This document shows positions 31,208-43,410 of a DNA stretch of 64,000 nt, in pieces (the stretch's first letter is position 1; every line of letters starts with the position of its first letter). Both the position numbers and the translations under genes were made by a program. Under the pieces are notes generated by a model. It had not been told where the DNA came from and ran no database searches. It saw nothing but the letters and a program-made list of their open reading frames with translations. Source of the stretch: Sanderia malayensis (Eukaryota; Cnidaria; Scyphozoa; Semaeostomeae; Pelagiidae); NCBI GenBank assembly GCA_013076295.1, contig RQOL01000876.1, positions 806,001 through 870,000 on the forward strand, read 5' to 3'.

Positions 31208-32328
31208 CAAATGACCAAACAATTCGTCAAAAGAACCTTTTGAAATCAAAGCTTGATGAGGTTTACGAGCTAATGCAGGAGATACAAGGACTTTTAATTG
31301 ATGCAGATGAAACAGAGGAAGATGTAGATCACTGGACAGACACAATAACGGAATCTGTGAAACCATATGAAGCCTCAATGACAGCATTTGAAGAGGAAAT
31401 AACAACACGCGATAAAGAAATTCAAGAACAGCAGAGAAATTACAAAATCGAGTTTGAAGCAATGTTGAAAGCAAAACTGAGAGTCGATGAAGAGCAGGCA
31501 GAACGGGAAAAACAAGCTCAAAAAGAGAAATTCATTTTGGATCTGGAACGGAAAAAGCTGGAGTTATCGGAAAAGAAACGCATGCAGACGAAGCTTCCGG
31601 ATCTGCAAATTACCAAGTTCCAAGGTACGCATTTGGACTGGGTTAGATTTTGGAACATTTTCCAAACACAGATCGACAGTGCGCCAATGAGTGAGACGGC
31701 AAAGCTCTCATACTTGAAAGAGTTAGTAACTCCGAAAGTACGAATCACAATCGATAAACTACCAGTAACAAGTGAAGGCTATGCGAAAGCTAAGGAGATA
31801 TTAGAACAAAGATATGGAGACCCAGCGGAAGTAACAAATGCTCACATACAGCAAATAATTGCATTGCCAGTCATCCATGGAGGACCAAGAGCTAAGATAC
31901 ACGAGTTTTATGATCAACTACAATGTAATGTTCAAGCCCTAGACACAATGGGACAATTGGGAACAGTGAGCGGAAATGTGCGCATGACTCTTGATAAGCT
32001 CGAGGGTATCAGAGCCGATATCACCAGAGCAGATAACAAGTGGAAAGAATGGAGCTTTCAAGACCTACTTGAGGCTTTGCATCAGTGGATAGATAGAAAT
32101 CCTATGCAGCCTGGAGAGAGAGATGTCAGAACACAACCAAGGGATCAGCGAAGAGACAGAACATTTGCAGCAAGTGAACAGATAAAGCCAAGAGCATGTG
32201 TTTACTGCAACAAGCAGGAGCACAAGTCAATCAATTGTGAAGCAGTTCCAACATTGGAGGAGAGAAGAAAGATTCTCAGCAGTAAACGTCTCTGTTTCAA
32301 CTGCACAGGGGAGAAGCACCGAGCATAA
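31208..32328 (+). pseudogene. gag: BEL/Pao gag, 3' piece
   Basis: Continues the frame of the 17365 piece. A long coiled-coil-like region (about 31420-31580, EEQAEREKQAQKEKF) is followed by the PDLQITKFQGTHLDWVRFWN block typical of Pao gag (DUF1759-like) and a zinc-knuckle region beginning ACVYCNKQEH and CFNCTGEKH. A TAA at 32326-32328 interrupts the second knuckle; the same frame then continues into the protease. Confidence 0.8.
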
Positions 32329-32742
32329 GAATGTAGAAGCAAGACAACATGTCAGGTTTGCCAAAGAAGACACCATACCTCTATTTGTGACAAGAAGCAA
32401 AGTGAAACAGCCATGACCGCGACAAACGAGAAAGCTGTAGTTCATCCAGTGGTGGTAGTGAAGGTAGAAGGAATTAAATGCCGAGCACTTCTAGACACTG
32501 GCGCAAGTAACACATACGTATCATCAACAATAGTTGAGCTCGCCAAAAGGAAGCCAATTAAGAGAGAACATAAATCGGTGGAGATGATGCTAGGAACGGT
32601 TAACAAGACCATAAACATATACGAGATGGAGATTAGTGATATAAACAGGAAATGGCGTGGAGACACGTTCCAACAAGTGTCAATCCGGCTGACATTGGAA
32701 GCAGAGGAGAGACAAAACTACAAGAGAAAGAGCTGTGGATAA
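32329..32742 (+). pseudogene. pol: BEL/Pao aspartic protease with deletion junction
   Basis: Same frame as gag after the stop. A knuckle-like CQVCQRRHHTSIC, then the retropepsin-like CRALLDTGASNTYVSS with the catalytic DTG-type motif. Near 32645 the sequence jumps to the end of the RNase H domain (TSVNPADIGSRG in another frame). The whole reverse transcriptase and most of RNase H, expected between them, are missing. Confidence 0.75.
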
Positions 32743-34353
32743 AAGGGCCGACATGGCTGAGTACTCCAGAGCAATGGCCGCCGATGATCGCTTGTGAACA
32801 GTCAAGTGAATCAGAATCAGAGAAGCGCTTAATGAAGCAAATTATGCAGACAGCAATTGTCAGGGAATCAGATGAAATTGATCGTCTCATCGATAAGAAA
32901 TCCTTTTGGCAAAGCTTGCGCATACTCGCATGGATGAAGAGATTCATCGAGAACTGTAAGAGAGTGAAGGCAAAGCGACTCACAAGTCCGTTAACAACCG
33001 ACGAAATAGAGCAACAGAAGAGGTTCCTTACTAAAAGGGTACAATCGGATGCAGAGGCAAATCTTCAGTTCGAAAACGAAAGAGCAAAGCTCAATCTACA
33101 AAAGGATAGTGATGGAATTTACAGATGTATGGGACGCATCCAAGGTGTTTACTCTGTCTACTTGCCATTCGAGCACATTATTTTACAGAAACTAGCTGAG
33201 TGGGCTCATTACCAAACGTTGCATGGGGGAGTCGCAATGACAATGTCCAAAGTCAGAGACAGTTATTGGATACCGAAACTCAGAAGCATTGTGAAGAAGG
33301 TTATTAAGCAATGCCACGGACGCAAAAAGCTTTCACGCTACAGCAATGCCAGATCCACCACCAGGAAATTTGCCAAGAGAAAGAACCGAAGACACCATGC
33401 CATTTGATGTCGTCGGTGTTGATTTCGCTGGTCCCATACAATACAAGAAAGGGACAGGAATCAATAAGGCTTACATCATTCTCTACACATGCAGTCTTAC
33501 CAGAGGTTTGCATTTGGAAGTTTTACCGGATATGACCACTGAAGAATTCTTGGCCAGCTTTAAAAGATTTATCGCGGCCCGTGGACGTCCGTCCAAGATC
33601 ATTTCCGATAACGGTAAAACATTTGTTGCATCAGCAAAGTGGGTAAAGAGGATCAGGAAATCAGAGAAATTACAAGGGTACATGGCCGAACAAGAGATGA
33701 AATGGCAGTTTAACTTAAGCAGAGCAAGTTGGTGGGGAGGATGGTTCGCGCGAATGGTGAGCATCGTTAAAGCTGCACTTCACAAGATCGTAGGGGCAGC
33801 AAACAAGGAACTGCAAGATGCTATTCTGGAGATACAGCTGGTCCTTAACAACAGGCCACTGACGTACTGCGAGGATGATATCGAGCTTCCCACGTTGACA
33901 CCAAACATGTTAATCTTTGGGAAGTCTAATTACTTGCCGTTGGAGAATCCATCCGACATTGATGACAAAGACCTGAGGAAGCGGGCAAGATACTTGAGGA
34001 AATGTAAAGACGCCTTGTGGAAACGTTGGCAAGGGGAATACCTCAGAGCACTGCGGGAGAGGCATAATGTCATGCATAAAGTTACACAAAGAGAGCTAGA
34101 GATCGGAGACGTTGTAACAATCAAAGGAGACGAAAAGAATCGCGGCCAATGGAAGATTGGCATCGTTGAAGAGTTGATACAAGGAAGAGACGGGATTGTA
34201 AGAGCAGTAAAGTTACGGGCAGGAAAATCACATCTAGAGAGACCGATACAATTCTTGTATCCGCTAGAGCTGCATTGTGACCGAGCTGTTCAGAGTGACA
34301 TCAAGATGAATCCTGAAGCGGGGAGTTCAGACCCAAACGGAAAGCGGCTTTAG
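32646..34353 (+). pseudogene. pol: BEL/Pao integrase region
   Basis: From 32652 the frame carries NPADIGSRG, a linker and an integrase zinc-binding segment (HYQTLHGGV ... WIPKLR ... KQCHGRKK, in which the second Cys is lost). A frame shift near 33345 leads into the catalytic core: VVGVDFAGP (first Asp), IISDNGKTF (second Asp) and SWWGGWFARMV, where the expected catalytic Glu of the ERM position is Ala. A C-terminal GDVVTIKGD region ends at a stop at 34353. The element is dead by deletion, frameshift and loss of the Glu. Confidence 0.8.
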
Positions 34354-35494
34354 AAGCAGCAGCGAATTTTCAGGGGACGTTCGAATACGAAGAGGACAAT
34401 GTACTTTGACCCCATTATATTTGAGAATCAAGATTCGCAGGACAACATTCAGATTCGACCAAAGTCAAATTTCAAACGATGATTAAGGTATTTAATATTA
34501 ACTTAAACAAAACCATTAAGATATACCAATAAGCTTCAATATAGGTCAAAAACCGAAATTAAATTCCAGGTAATCTTTACGAAATTAGAGCCCGTATGTC
34601 ACGATGTCAGTTTCGTAACTTGACTAGGCCCTAAACAATGGCCCCCAATTCAAGAAAATCAAAAATATTTTCAAACCAAACAGCAAATACATGTTACCTA
34701 TTTAAATTTGCTACAATTTGAGCCCAAAATCGTGCAAATATTCCAGGTAATCGCGTCAGAATTAGAACCCGTATTTCATTATATCATTATACAAGACCTC
34801 ATGTGGCCGCAGAAAATGACCCCCGTGAACCATTTTCCTTAAAATTTCAAATCAAAACCCAATTACCCAAAAGAAAATTCAATAAGCTACAATTTGAAAG
34901 AAGAACCGTGAAAATATTCCAGGTAATGGCTGCGAAATTAGAACCAGTAGGTCTCTATGTCAGTGCATAAAAGTTAGTCAGGCTGTAAACAATGACTTCC
35001 TCCACACATAACTTCAACAAATTTCTGAATAGAATACTAATTACCGGCTAGACATAATAATAAGCTGCTATTTGAAGCACATTCTCTTAAAATTTTCCGG
35101 GTAATTTTTGTTAAATTGCAAGCAGAAGGCTCCCTTGTAGTCAGAACAATTTGCATATGGGATAAATGTAATAAAAACGGTAATAAAAAAAATAGGCAAA
35201 ATTAAGCTGAGATAGCCCAAAGCACGTTCAAATCGAAACCCAATTACCTGTCATCAGACATTTTACGTGACTTGATCAGACTGCAAACAAATACCCACCC
35301 CTCAGTGTGCCGATTTCTATTCATTATAAGCGGAGGTCACAATAGCCTAGATCATCCAGATAATATTATATTAATCATAACTATTCTGAAACGAAACAAT
35401 ATCAACAATAGATGGTAATAGAACATAACAAGAACAAAAATTTTATAGAAAGTAGCAATTAAGACGACTTTTTCTGAATAAATCTCGCTACTTT
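34354..35494. repeat. Diverged ~175-bp tandem repeats
   Basis: The landmark ATTCCAGGTAAT...GAAATTAGARCCNGTA recurs near 34566, 34745, 34919 and, weakly, 35098, each followed by CTRYAAACAATG. No gene or LTR partner was recognised. Confidence 0.6.
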
Positions 35495-36925
35495 TCATAA
35501 TGTTGATATGAATTCCTGTGCAACGTCGACAAAGTAATCATTCTCTGCTACGAACCTCACAATGCCGACTGAAATATATTGTCCCTGCTCACTGCGCAGC
35601 TTACTTAGTTGACTTCGGACAGCCTCTGTTATTATTTTCAATCTGAGATGCACATCCCAATTCTTATTTGGTCCTGGATTCACCGCAAATGCAATTGATC
35701 GGAGTTTCTTCTCAACCACAATCTTCGTACATTTTTGTACAACGGCCTCCAAACTGTTAATACAACTGCGTCGTTGTTCGTGATCATAGACAGGTTATAA
35801 TCAAAGGAACCTTGAGGTGACTCGCGACAGATGGCTTTTATTTCACTGTATTATCCAGAAAGTAAAGAAAGTAATATCAAATTAAAGTCAAACTTGCGAG
35901 CCTAAAAGTTGAGCTTGAGCAAAACTGAATACCCTGGATTTAATTTTCAGGATTGAACGCAGCAAATTAAAAAAACATTTGTTTTGACACCACTCAAGCA
36001 AACATTTTGACTTCAGTTTTCGATCTTGTTTCATCAAGGTTAAAAAACTTTCAGTTTCCAAAACAAAAATGAAATACTATAATTGTTGTATTAGTTGCAT
36101 AAGCATACAGCCAGAAAACTTTCTTCTTTTCTCCTGATGCTTCCAACAACGAGTCAAAAATGCTCCCCGTCTCCGTGCATGATCGTGCTCGTGGTCCCCC
36201 CTGCCACAGCGTGCCCAGCATCTAGCATGGTACGTCATGTTGTTTGTTGTTTCAACAAGTTTACATTTTGTCCAATGAAAAACTTGCAAAGTGATATCAT
36301 GCTTGGTAGCCTCACTTCAAATCAAAAGTGAACGTTTGAATCTGAGGCACATACCTTATATGGGCAAGTAAAAGTCTACACAGACACAGGATTTTTCCCC
36401 ACTCACCAACATATACTCGCTTGCGCATGCGCTTCGCGAGTCAAAAATGGATTAGGTTTTATAATGCACGTTTGATGATTGCAATATTAAAGCTATTTAC
36501 CAGTTCTAAATATTCGGAATGGCATAACATAGCTACATGTACTTACCAATTACGAAGATAGTGCTCCAACTATGTTTTTCGTCACTGTTTTCCACATGGA
36601 GGACTGTTCCTTGATCAACTCGACCAGCATTTTCTGTTAAAAGGTGTTATTCTTCAGCTTCAAGGTATTGATTAAGACCGACCACAATGGCTCCCACTTC
36701 TTCGTCTGTTAACTTCCCTGCTATCACTGAAAATGGAGCAAATACCTTGAATATATTTTATCGGGCAAACAAAAAGTATCAGAAAATATCATAAAATCAG
36801 AAAACATCTTTTTTTTTAAGTTTGCAATAGGGATCCGTAAAAAAATATTGTTTGATTTATTCATTCTTTCTTACCTTGGTACAATGTATCTTCATTAGTT
36901 ATTTTTTTCTTGCTATAGTACATTC
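35495..36925 (-). pseudogene. Macro-domain-like gene fragment
   Basis: Three pieces: 36925-36875 (splice-bounded, YYSKKKITNED), 36726-36648 (AGKLTDEEVGAIVVGLNQYL, resembling the start of a macro domain with GxLTxExVxAIV) and 35753-35495 (KKLRSIAFAVNPGPNKNW ... VRFVAEND ... ISTL, resembling the later strand/helix and C-terminus). The middle piece ends in TAA without a donor and a central part is missing, so it is a fragment or pseudogene. Macro domains bind ADP-ribose. Identification is by pattern only. The interval 35754-36647 holds nothing else recognised. Confidence 0.35.
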
Positions 36926-37119
36926 CTATAAAGGAAAAAGATTAATTAGTCTTATTGCTAAGAACTTTGAGTGACATATATACACGTGACTATTCGTTAC
37001 CAGACTCCTTTTAAATCTTAGTTAGTTAGCCTTTCATTCATTCGTTTCATTCTCTTCGCATTCGTTCGTTTTCTACGTTTCAACAAGTAACTCATTCGTT
37101 TATCATTGTTATGTATATA

Positions 37120-38078
37120 CAGTCAACTCTGTCTAATTCGAACTCTATGGGGGAATCCAAATTTGTTCGAATTACAGAAAGTTCGAATTATACGAGTTTT
37201 CATGTAAGTGCCATATTTTACCCCTAGTTACCCCCATATCTCCGTTTTATGTCCATAAACTATATTTTTATGACCATTGTTATGGACTAAAGGCATTTTA
37301 AAGAAGCAAAACAGTTTATTAATTATTATAATAGAAAACAAAAATATATGGATTACGTCACAACATGGAAAATTGTTTTGCAAAGCGTCCATTACTGCCT
37401 TTGTCGAAGTGCCCCAAACTTTGTCATCTTTTAGCACACCCACGGCATATTTATCCGTTGGGTTCTCTTGTTGTCTTTTAGCTTCTAAAGCCTTATTAAT
37501 TATACAGGTCTTCATACACTTTGGTACACGTGATAACCTTTTTCATGAGATAGAACGCTCCAATTTTTTGTAACAATAACCGGCAGTTCAGCATCGAAAG
37601 GAATTGAAATTTCGTTTATATTGGCCCTAATACCTCCTCTGCATCTTCAATGAGCTTGACAGGTTTGGGTACTTTAATTAGTGCCATTGATAAAGTTCAA
37701 CTGATCGAATCTTCTAGCTTCTAGAAAGTGCCACGCTTAAACTGGGTCGTAAAAATCACTGTCTGGCATCCCGTACTAAGTCCCAGTAAGTCAATTTGCG
37801 TCAATTTGCCCAATGACGCAATCTTCAATGGGCTTGCCAGAGACAAGAGCAAAAAAAAGAAGTACTGTCATCAGGTAATTAACTAAGATTAACACAAAGT
37901 TCGAATTACAGAGGTTTTTTCTTTGAAGGGACAAAAATAAATGGTCAAATTATAGAAAGTTCGAATTACAGAGGTTCGAATTATAGAGGTTTTTTTATAA
38001 GGGTTTGCTAGGAATTTGTCAAGGGACCACAGAATTTGGTTCGAATTAGTAAAAGTTCGAATTACACAGAGTTGACTG
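37120..38078. mobile_element. Pogo/Tigger-like element carrying a HIRAN-like ORF (copy 1)
   Basis: Ends CAGTCAACTCTGTCTAATTC and its inverse, flanked by TA on both sides. Inner repeats of GTTCGAATTA. Same family and size as the 51754-53771 element once that copy's insertion is removed. Confidence 0.8.
37330..37687 (-). pseudogene. Captured HIRAN-like ORF in the pogo-like element
   Basis: Minus-strand remnant from an ATG at 37687 (ALIKVPKPVKLIED) to about 37330, including KALEAKRQQENPTDKYAVGV, which resembles the EYDxxxDPxAVAV core of HIRAN-type short proteins. Frames are broken. Presence of the same ORF in the second copy shows it travels with the element. Confidence 0.45.
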
Positions 38079-40106
38079 TATTTGGATCTGTCGTCTCTTT
38101 ATTGCTTCGTTCTCTACACTTATTAGATTAATTAATTGAAAAGGGAAAAGTCGTGTTGCAATAAAAGTTTGAGATTTTTAACACTCTTAGCTACCTGTTC
38201 TTTCAAGTGTACGTGGTACAATAATTGGCTTTCAGTCCCCATAGTTATCTCTTGAGTCAATTCATTTCGGCGCAGATTATATCTCTTTGCTAAATATTCA
38301 GTTATAAGCTCCGGGACAATTACTCGGTCTAGTACTGCCATGGCAAGGCGACAGGTTTTGGCCATCATGTTGCGATCTGTCAGCCACTTTTTCCCCAATT
38401 TTCTTGCCGTATTGAAAAGAAGGTTTGAAATGCCCATTTGCTGAATCGACTCCGTTATGCTGAGAAGCTCTTTTTCGGACAATGCACGGAAAAGCCCTCT
38501 TGGTAAGAGAATGAGCGCCTTTATTCCATCGGATCTTCGAGCTTGAATTGCTTGATCATCTATTTTCGAAAAGCTTTCAATTTTGGCCAGTTCCTCTGCA
38601 CATTTATTAAACAGATCCATGTCTACCTCAATTGGTCTTCGTATCGCTGTTACGAATATTTCATCGCCTTCATCGGTGGAATCTGAATCATAATCCGGCA
38701 CAGTCTCTTTCTGCATCAACTGCCCAAGTTGTTCCCAAATGGGGCATTTTTCAATTAGAGCAGCTGCTGGCTTTCCCATCCGCATTTGTAAATAGCCTAA
38801 AGGGAGACGTGTCTTTATTTCCAACTCCACGAGCTTGTTCTTTATAAAGCGGTACCCTTTTCTTGCAAAATTTGAGGCTTTTCCAACTTGTGGTGTCGTT
38901 ACCCGACCTTTGGCGTAAATCCAGTGACGAAGTCTTTTTAGTTCGTCTCTACAAACTACTCCAAATTTTTTGGCGTTTATGAAACGATATGCATTTAAGC
39001 ATGTGAAAATACCTAAATTTCTGTAAAAGCTCAAATAAATACGAGTTGAAGCAAATTATATCTTTTCCATCTTGCAAAGCTAATGTCTGCAAGCAAGCAT
39101 CCAGCGTTTGTCCATTTACTCGAGCTCCTCTCAGAGTACTGATAATGTCTTCTCTCCCAAGTAACCCCATCATTCTTATGCCATCGTTCATCACAATGTT
39201 AGAGATATTAATGCGTTCTTCTATTGACACAGCCAGTTTGTCGTTGGGCAGATTTTCTTTCGTTCTGCAATCTTTGCGGACATAAAATAACATTTTGACT
39301 CCTTTTTGTTTTGCTCGATCATTCAAAACTTTCAAATCTTTTGTATGAATTCTGTTGTCATCAATTACTCTGACAGTTGCTTCTCCATCACGCACATACG
39401 CTGTATAGTGACCTGACGTCACCCTCCTTCCGCACCACTTGATCAATGCAAAGAATTCGTATATTACTTCAGAATATGTCCCAGCAATGGACTTACCCAT
39501 GTCCATAACAAGCGGTATTTCCACCCTGGTCGATATTGGGATGATAGAGCCTGCGTTCACCCTTTCAAGCGTCACCAGTAGAAACACAGGTGCCTCTAAG
39601 AGGCCTTTGAAGTTCAGAATCTTGCTGTCGGCTGCTGCTGTTTTGCAACTGGGGCATTTGATGTCTTCTGAAAACTCATATCCGCAGGCAAGAGAATTCC
39701 ACAGGAGATCTTTCAGGTTGTATTTCACATCTCTTTCACCCTGCAGAACCTGTGCCAGAATGCTATTTTCATCCTCAATCTTTCCGCTGGTATGTCTGCA
39801 CCTTCCACAGTATTGAATGTTAGCCACTGTGAGGACACTGAGCGGTACATATTCTTTCAAGGTGTTGTTTCCAAATCGTACCATTACTTCTCTATAGCAA
39901 TCGCTGATGTCCATCTGTTCTTCTCTGTTTACGTCTGCCCCCATCAGCACTGCCAGATCTTTTATTAAGTTATTTGAAACCGTCAACTCTTTACCGTCTC
40001 CGCTTTGAAGTTGTTCAGCAACCTGTGCAGCAATGTTCGAAGGGCTTAGACCCCTGGCATATGTCCTAGAAAGCAACCACTTGTATATGTCTGTGCCCAA
40101 AACCAC

Positions 40107-40206
40107 CTGGTAATAATAATATCAATATAGCAATATTCCTCCGTGTTTGCTTGGTCAGCTCAAACAAAGTGCTCTAAATTAAGGTCCGTCTCTATTGTAT
40201 ATATAT

Positions 40207-40242
<36 letters not shown>

Positions 40243-40994
40243 ATACCACATATATATATATGTATATATATATACATATATATATATATGTATATATATA
40301 TATATGTATATATATGTTTATATATACAGGGTGGCCCAGAAAAAAGTAACCCCCCAAACAAAATAATTTATAGACATTTTTTCTCAAAAATGAATTCAAC
40401 CAAATTTATACCAGATGATATTCGATTCAAGTGTATTAACGTGTAGAAATATCTTGACGTTTAGAGCCTCCATCTAGGCACAATGAGGCGTTAAATTCGT
40501 GACATACAAAAACCCGCTGTTTTGGCGGGAAATTGAAATTTCATCACGTCAGCGAGCAAGCAAAACAAAAATTAACGTAAAGGAAAATGCCTGCAATATC
40601 AGTAGAAGATAATCATCTTATAAAGAATTTAAGAATAGAAAAAGGATGGGGAAGAAAAAGAATCTTATCAGACTGACATTTTGAACATCTTATGTGACTG
40701 ATAGAATGAGTTGTTGAAGTTTTTTGTGTTTTGTTGCGTCAATATAAAGTTACATAATTCCAAACAGTGTGTTTTTGGATGCTTAAGTTTGAGAGTACAA
40801 TTACTCAGAGATAATAAACTCTACCAGCACAATATTTACACAAAATATTGCACTTAAGTGGAATAACTTGAAGTATGAATTTCATAAAATTGCTATTTCA
40901 GAAATATTTTTTACGAATTATTTTGTTAGGGGGGTTACTTTTTTCTGGGCCACCCTGTATATATATATATATATATATATAGGCATATATATAC
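40107..40994 (-). other. Intron of the USP gene filled with repeats
   Basis: CAG|gtatat donor and ttaccag|GTG acceptor join NSLVQ to VVLGT in frame. Contents: TA-rich microsatellites (about 40193-40325 and 40958-40993) flanking a mariner-like element. Confidence 0.7.
40327..40957. mobile_element. Internally deleted mariner-like element
   Basis: Ends CAGGGTGGCCCAGAAAAAAG and exact inverse with TA on both sides. Near 40588 a short plus-strand frame (MPAISVEDNHLIKNLRIEK) resembles the N-terminal helix-turn-helix of a mariner transposase and breaks soon after. Confidence 0.85.
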
Positions 40995-41188
40995 CTGTAC
41001 GAGTGAATTTAACCAACAGTTGTTGAAGGTATTTCGAATGCCAATCCTGTTATCTGCGTACTGTACCAGAACATGTGGTTGTACACAACTCTGAGCGCAT
41101 GTCTCAACAATTAATCTTTCAGCGTCTACTTTCTCCTGCAACTCATCTATAACGGCTCTTTTTGTCAACCAGGAATGAAATAGTTTAT

Positions 41189-41800
41189 TCAGACCGAAAC
41201 GAAAGTGCTTCTCGGTGCAATAGTAGCAATGGTAGTATGCCATGTCTTGTACCACTTGTCGCACAAGTCACACTCCACCCACAAGGCTTCCTTTTCTACG
41301 CCACAAAAACAATCGTTTCCTTTTGCATTCTCGTAAAGTGACTTCTCCGCATTTGGCAGTGACTCCCAAAGAGAGAGTAACTTTGCAGTGCAATCCGCGA
41401 AGGACACATTAGACTTCCTGATAACGTCTGGCCAATTTGATTTCTTGAAATTCTTGAAGGCGTTAGAACTTCTTCGTTTGTATGGAATCTTCTTATGTGC
41501 GCCAGATTCGTTTTTGTGTTCCGTTTGTCTGCTTTCCATTTTCGGCAACGGAGATGTGCTGTCATCAGACAGAACTGCGTCAACCACAACATTGCTGTTC
41601 ACGGAAACTGGGTCGAAATGCAATGCTGTACGTGGAGGCTTCTGATATTTCCCTAGCAGATTTCTTCTTTTGCTGTTAGCAGAAGGTGAGGACTTGCACC
41701 ATTCTTCAACAGGAATTTCCCAAGCCTCTTTCACTGATGTATCAGAGTCTTGTCCATCTTGCATGCACTTGACGTGCCTCATGAATACTTTCTGTACCAT
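41189..41800 (-). pseudogene. Linker and PHD-like zinc finger of the transposase-USP gene
   Basis: A low-complexity, Lys/Ser-rich linker (about 41800-41330) is followed by CFCGVEKEALWVECDLCDKWY, the first six ligand-bearing positions of a PHD finger; the expected His and later Cys pair (YHCYYC) are in the neighbouring frame 41264-40995, so a small indel separates them. On the other side the frame continues to the 8-bp duplication of the 41861-42248 element and resumes beyond it. PHD fingers read histone tails. Confidence 0.5.
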
Positions 41801-41860
41801 CGTCTTTTTGGATTTTTCTTTCTTGGCTGATTGCGTAACGTCATCAACAAACGACCGCTT

Positions 41861-42248
41861 CAGAGTCCAGAAAAAGTCACGGCTCCACGGCTCTGAGCCG
41901 GAGGAAGGCTTTTGTTTTTATGGTCATTTTTGAGGAAGGTTTACTAATTTTATAAAAATTTCGGTTTGAGGAAAAATTTTGGTAAATATTCTCTATAAAA
42001 TCTATTACCATTCTGTAAAAAGCTAAACAGCAAACTTTGTGTTATATATGTTACTCAATTATGTAAGCATATGGATTTTATAATTTCCTCAAAACATTAT
42101 CAATTACATTTGACTCTCATAGCAATAGAATATCTTGAATTTTGCAATGGAGTTTAAAAAGCCCCACTATTTTACTTCTATAAAATGAGGAAGGTCCAAT
42201 TTACAGAATTGGCAGCCAGAGGAAGGTTTGACATTTTTCTGGACTCTG
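41861..42248. mobile_element. hAT-like MITE (8-bp TSD GACCGCTT)
   Basis: Ends CAGAGTCCAGAAAAAGTCA and near-inverse TGACATTTTTCTGGACTCTG. GACCGCTT is present at 41853-41860 and 42249-42256. It interrupts the minus-strand coding region of the transposase-USP gene. Confidence 0.85.
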
Positions 42249-42432
42249 GACCGCTTGGTACCATGTCTACTCTCCCCATGACGGTGCACGAATACGTCCA
42301 GAAATGGTTTTGTCTTCACCGATTTCATGATGCCAAACTATCTCACTACATGACCTGTCACGTAAATAACAGTAATGATAACTGAACGCTAACAAACGTA
42401 TGAATATACCCGTAAATTTTCAGTTCGCTTAC

Positions 42433-43317
42433 TTAATTCAATGTAATCATTGTTAAGATATTCTCACCTGTTGTCGAGGTATCTCTCTGAATTTCAAATT
42501 TTTCATAATCTTTGTAAAATTTTCCAAAATCACCACATAAAGTTTTACTCCAAAGTGCTATGGATGGCAAGAGGTAATCCTCGCAATATGCCATAAATTT
42601 CGGGTTGTAGTATTTGTTTACAGCAACGATCTTTTTGTTGTTTGGTGTTATTTCGAGTTTGCATTTTTCTTGTGCAAACCGTGCCGTCCAGTGCCTCTTG
42701 ATTGCTGTCTCTTCTGCTTGAAGCATTTCCGTCTCTCTCTTCGTGAATCCCTCGGCAACAGTACATGTTTGCGTAACGGTGTCATCTTCGTCAGCGTCGC
42801 CAGCTTCTTCATCAGCCATGTCGTCGGAAATGTTCATTGAAGGAGAGAAAGTATTTATGAAATGTTCCAACTTACACAATGAGTTCTCCAGTGCAGCTGT
42901 AACATATGGTGCATTGAAAACAACATAGCCAGCCACAGCAACATCTGTGGCATCCAACAGTGACGAGGAATTAATCAAATGTCCAAAGAAACGCATAGCT
43001 AGATGAGTTTTTGAGGACTCGTCAGCATCGCCAGGAACTTTTGCGTGCTTCTTAATGTTCTTCATCATGTGACCTGCGCAGGTGAAAATAAACAGTTTAT
43101 GCAATTCTTCTTCCCTTGTCAATCCTACCATTATTCGGTATGTGCGCTCCAGATATGTTTTATAGGATTCATTGTTAAATTCTGCCATGGCTGCCACAAT
43201 CATTGCCATTGAGAAGTCAGTTACAATTCCCATTGGTGTGATATTTCCTGTTGCTCTGTATACGAGTCTTTTGCGGTAGTAGGAGATGAGGTAGGCGTCC
43301 TGGCCCACCTGGCCCAC
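42433..43317 (-). pseudogene. Transposase-like core, 5' end replaced by a Polinton-type terminal repeat
   Basis: 294 residues open. GIVTDFSMAMIVAAMAEFN and HKLFIFTCAGHMMKNIKKH carry an Asp and a Cys/His block typical of an RNase H-fold transposase core; an acidic stretch (MADEEAGDADEDD) and a helical C-terminus follow. The upstream side stops at 43316 where a terminal repeat like that of the Polinton-like element begins, so earlier exons are absent. The downstream exons seem to be the PHD-like and USP regions on the same strand. Confidence 0.5.
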
Positions 43318-43410
43318 GCATGCGCAGTAGAATATTTATTTTAATTTAGTGTTAAGATCACGCATGCGCGAGAGTCTTCGAGAATTGAAAAGAGCATGAA
43401 CAGTAAAAAA
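43316..43410 (+). repeat. Terminal-repeat copy related to the Polinton-like element
   Basis: CACGCATGCGCAGTAGAAT through GAGCATGAACAGTAAAA matches the 17600-17695 region closely. The outermost ~30 bp found at 17571 are missing. Confidence 0.8.

Larger units (their letters stand above)
38132..41190 (-). pseudogene. Ubiquitin-specific protease (USP) domain region
   Basis: Exon 41190-40995 carries the USP Cys box (NTFNNCWLNSLVQ, Cys nucleophile). A GT-AG intron (40994-40107) follows, then 40106-38949 with zinc pairs YCGRC and CPSC and the His box SGHYTAYVRDG near 39400 followed by IDDN. The Cys, His and Asp/Asn positions of a papain-like USP are all present. A frame change near 39030 leads to a C-terminal helical domain (39034-38132, acidic SDSTDEGDE). 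The domain lies on the same strand and downstream of a transposase-like core and PHD-like finger, so all may belong to one large protein. Whether the frame change is a lesion or an intron is unresolved. Confidence 0.65.

Noticed and set aside
40143..40446. Tyr/Ile-rich frames on both strands
   Set aside because: Translations of the TA microsatellite in the USP intron.
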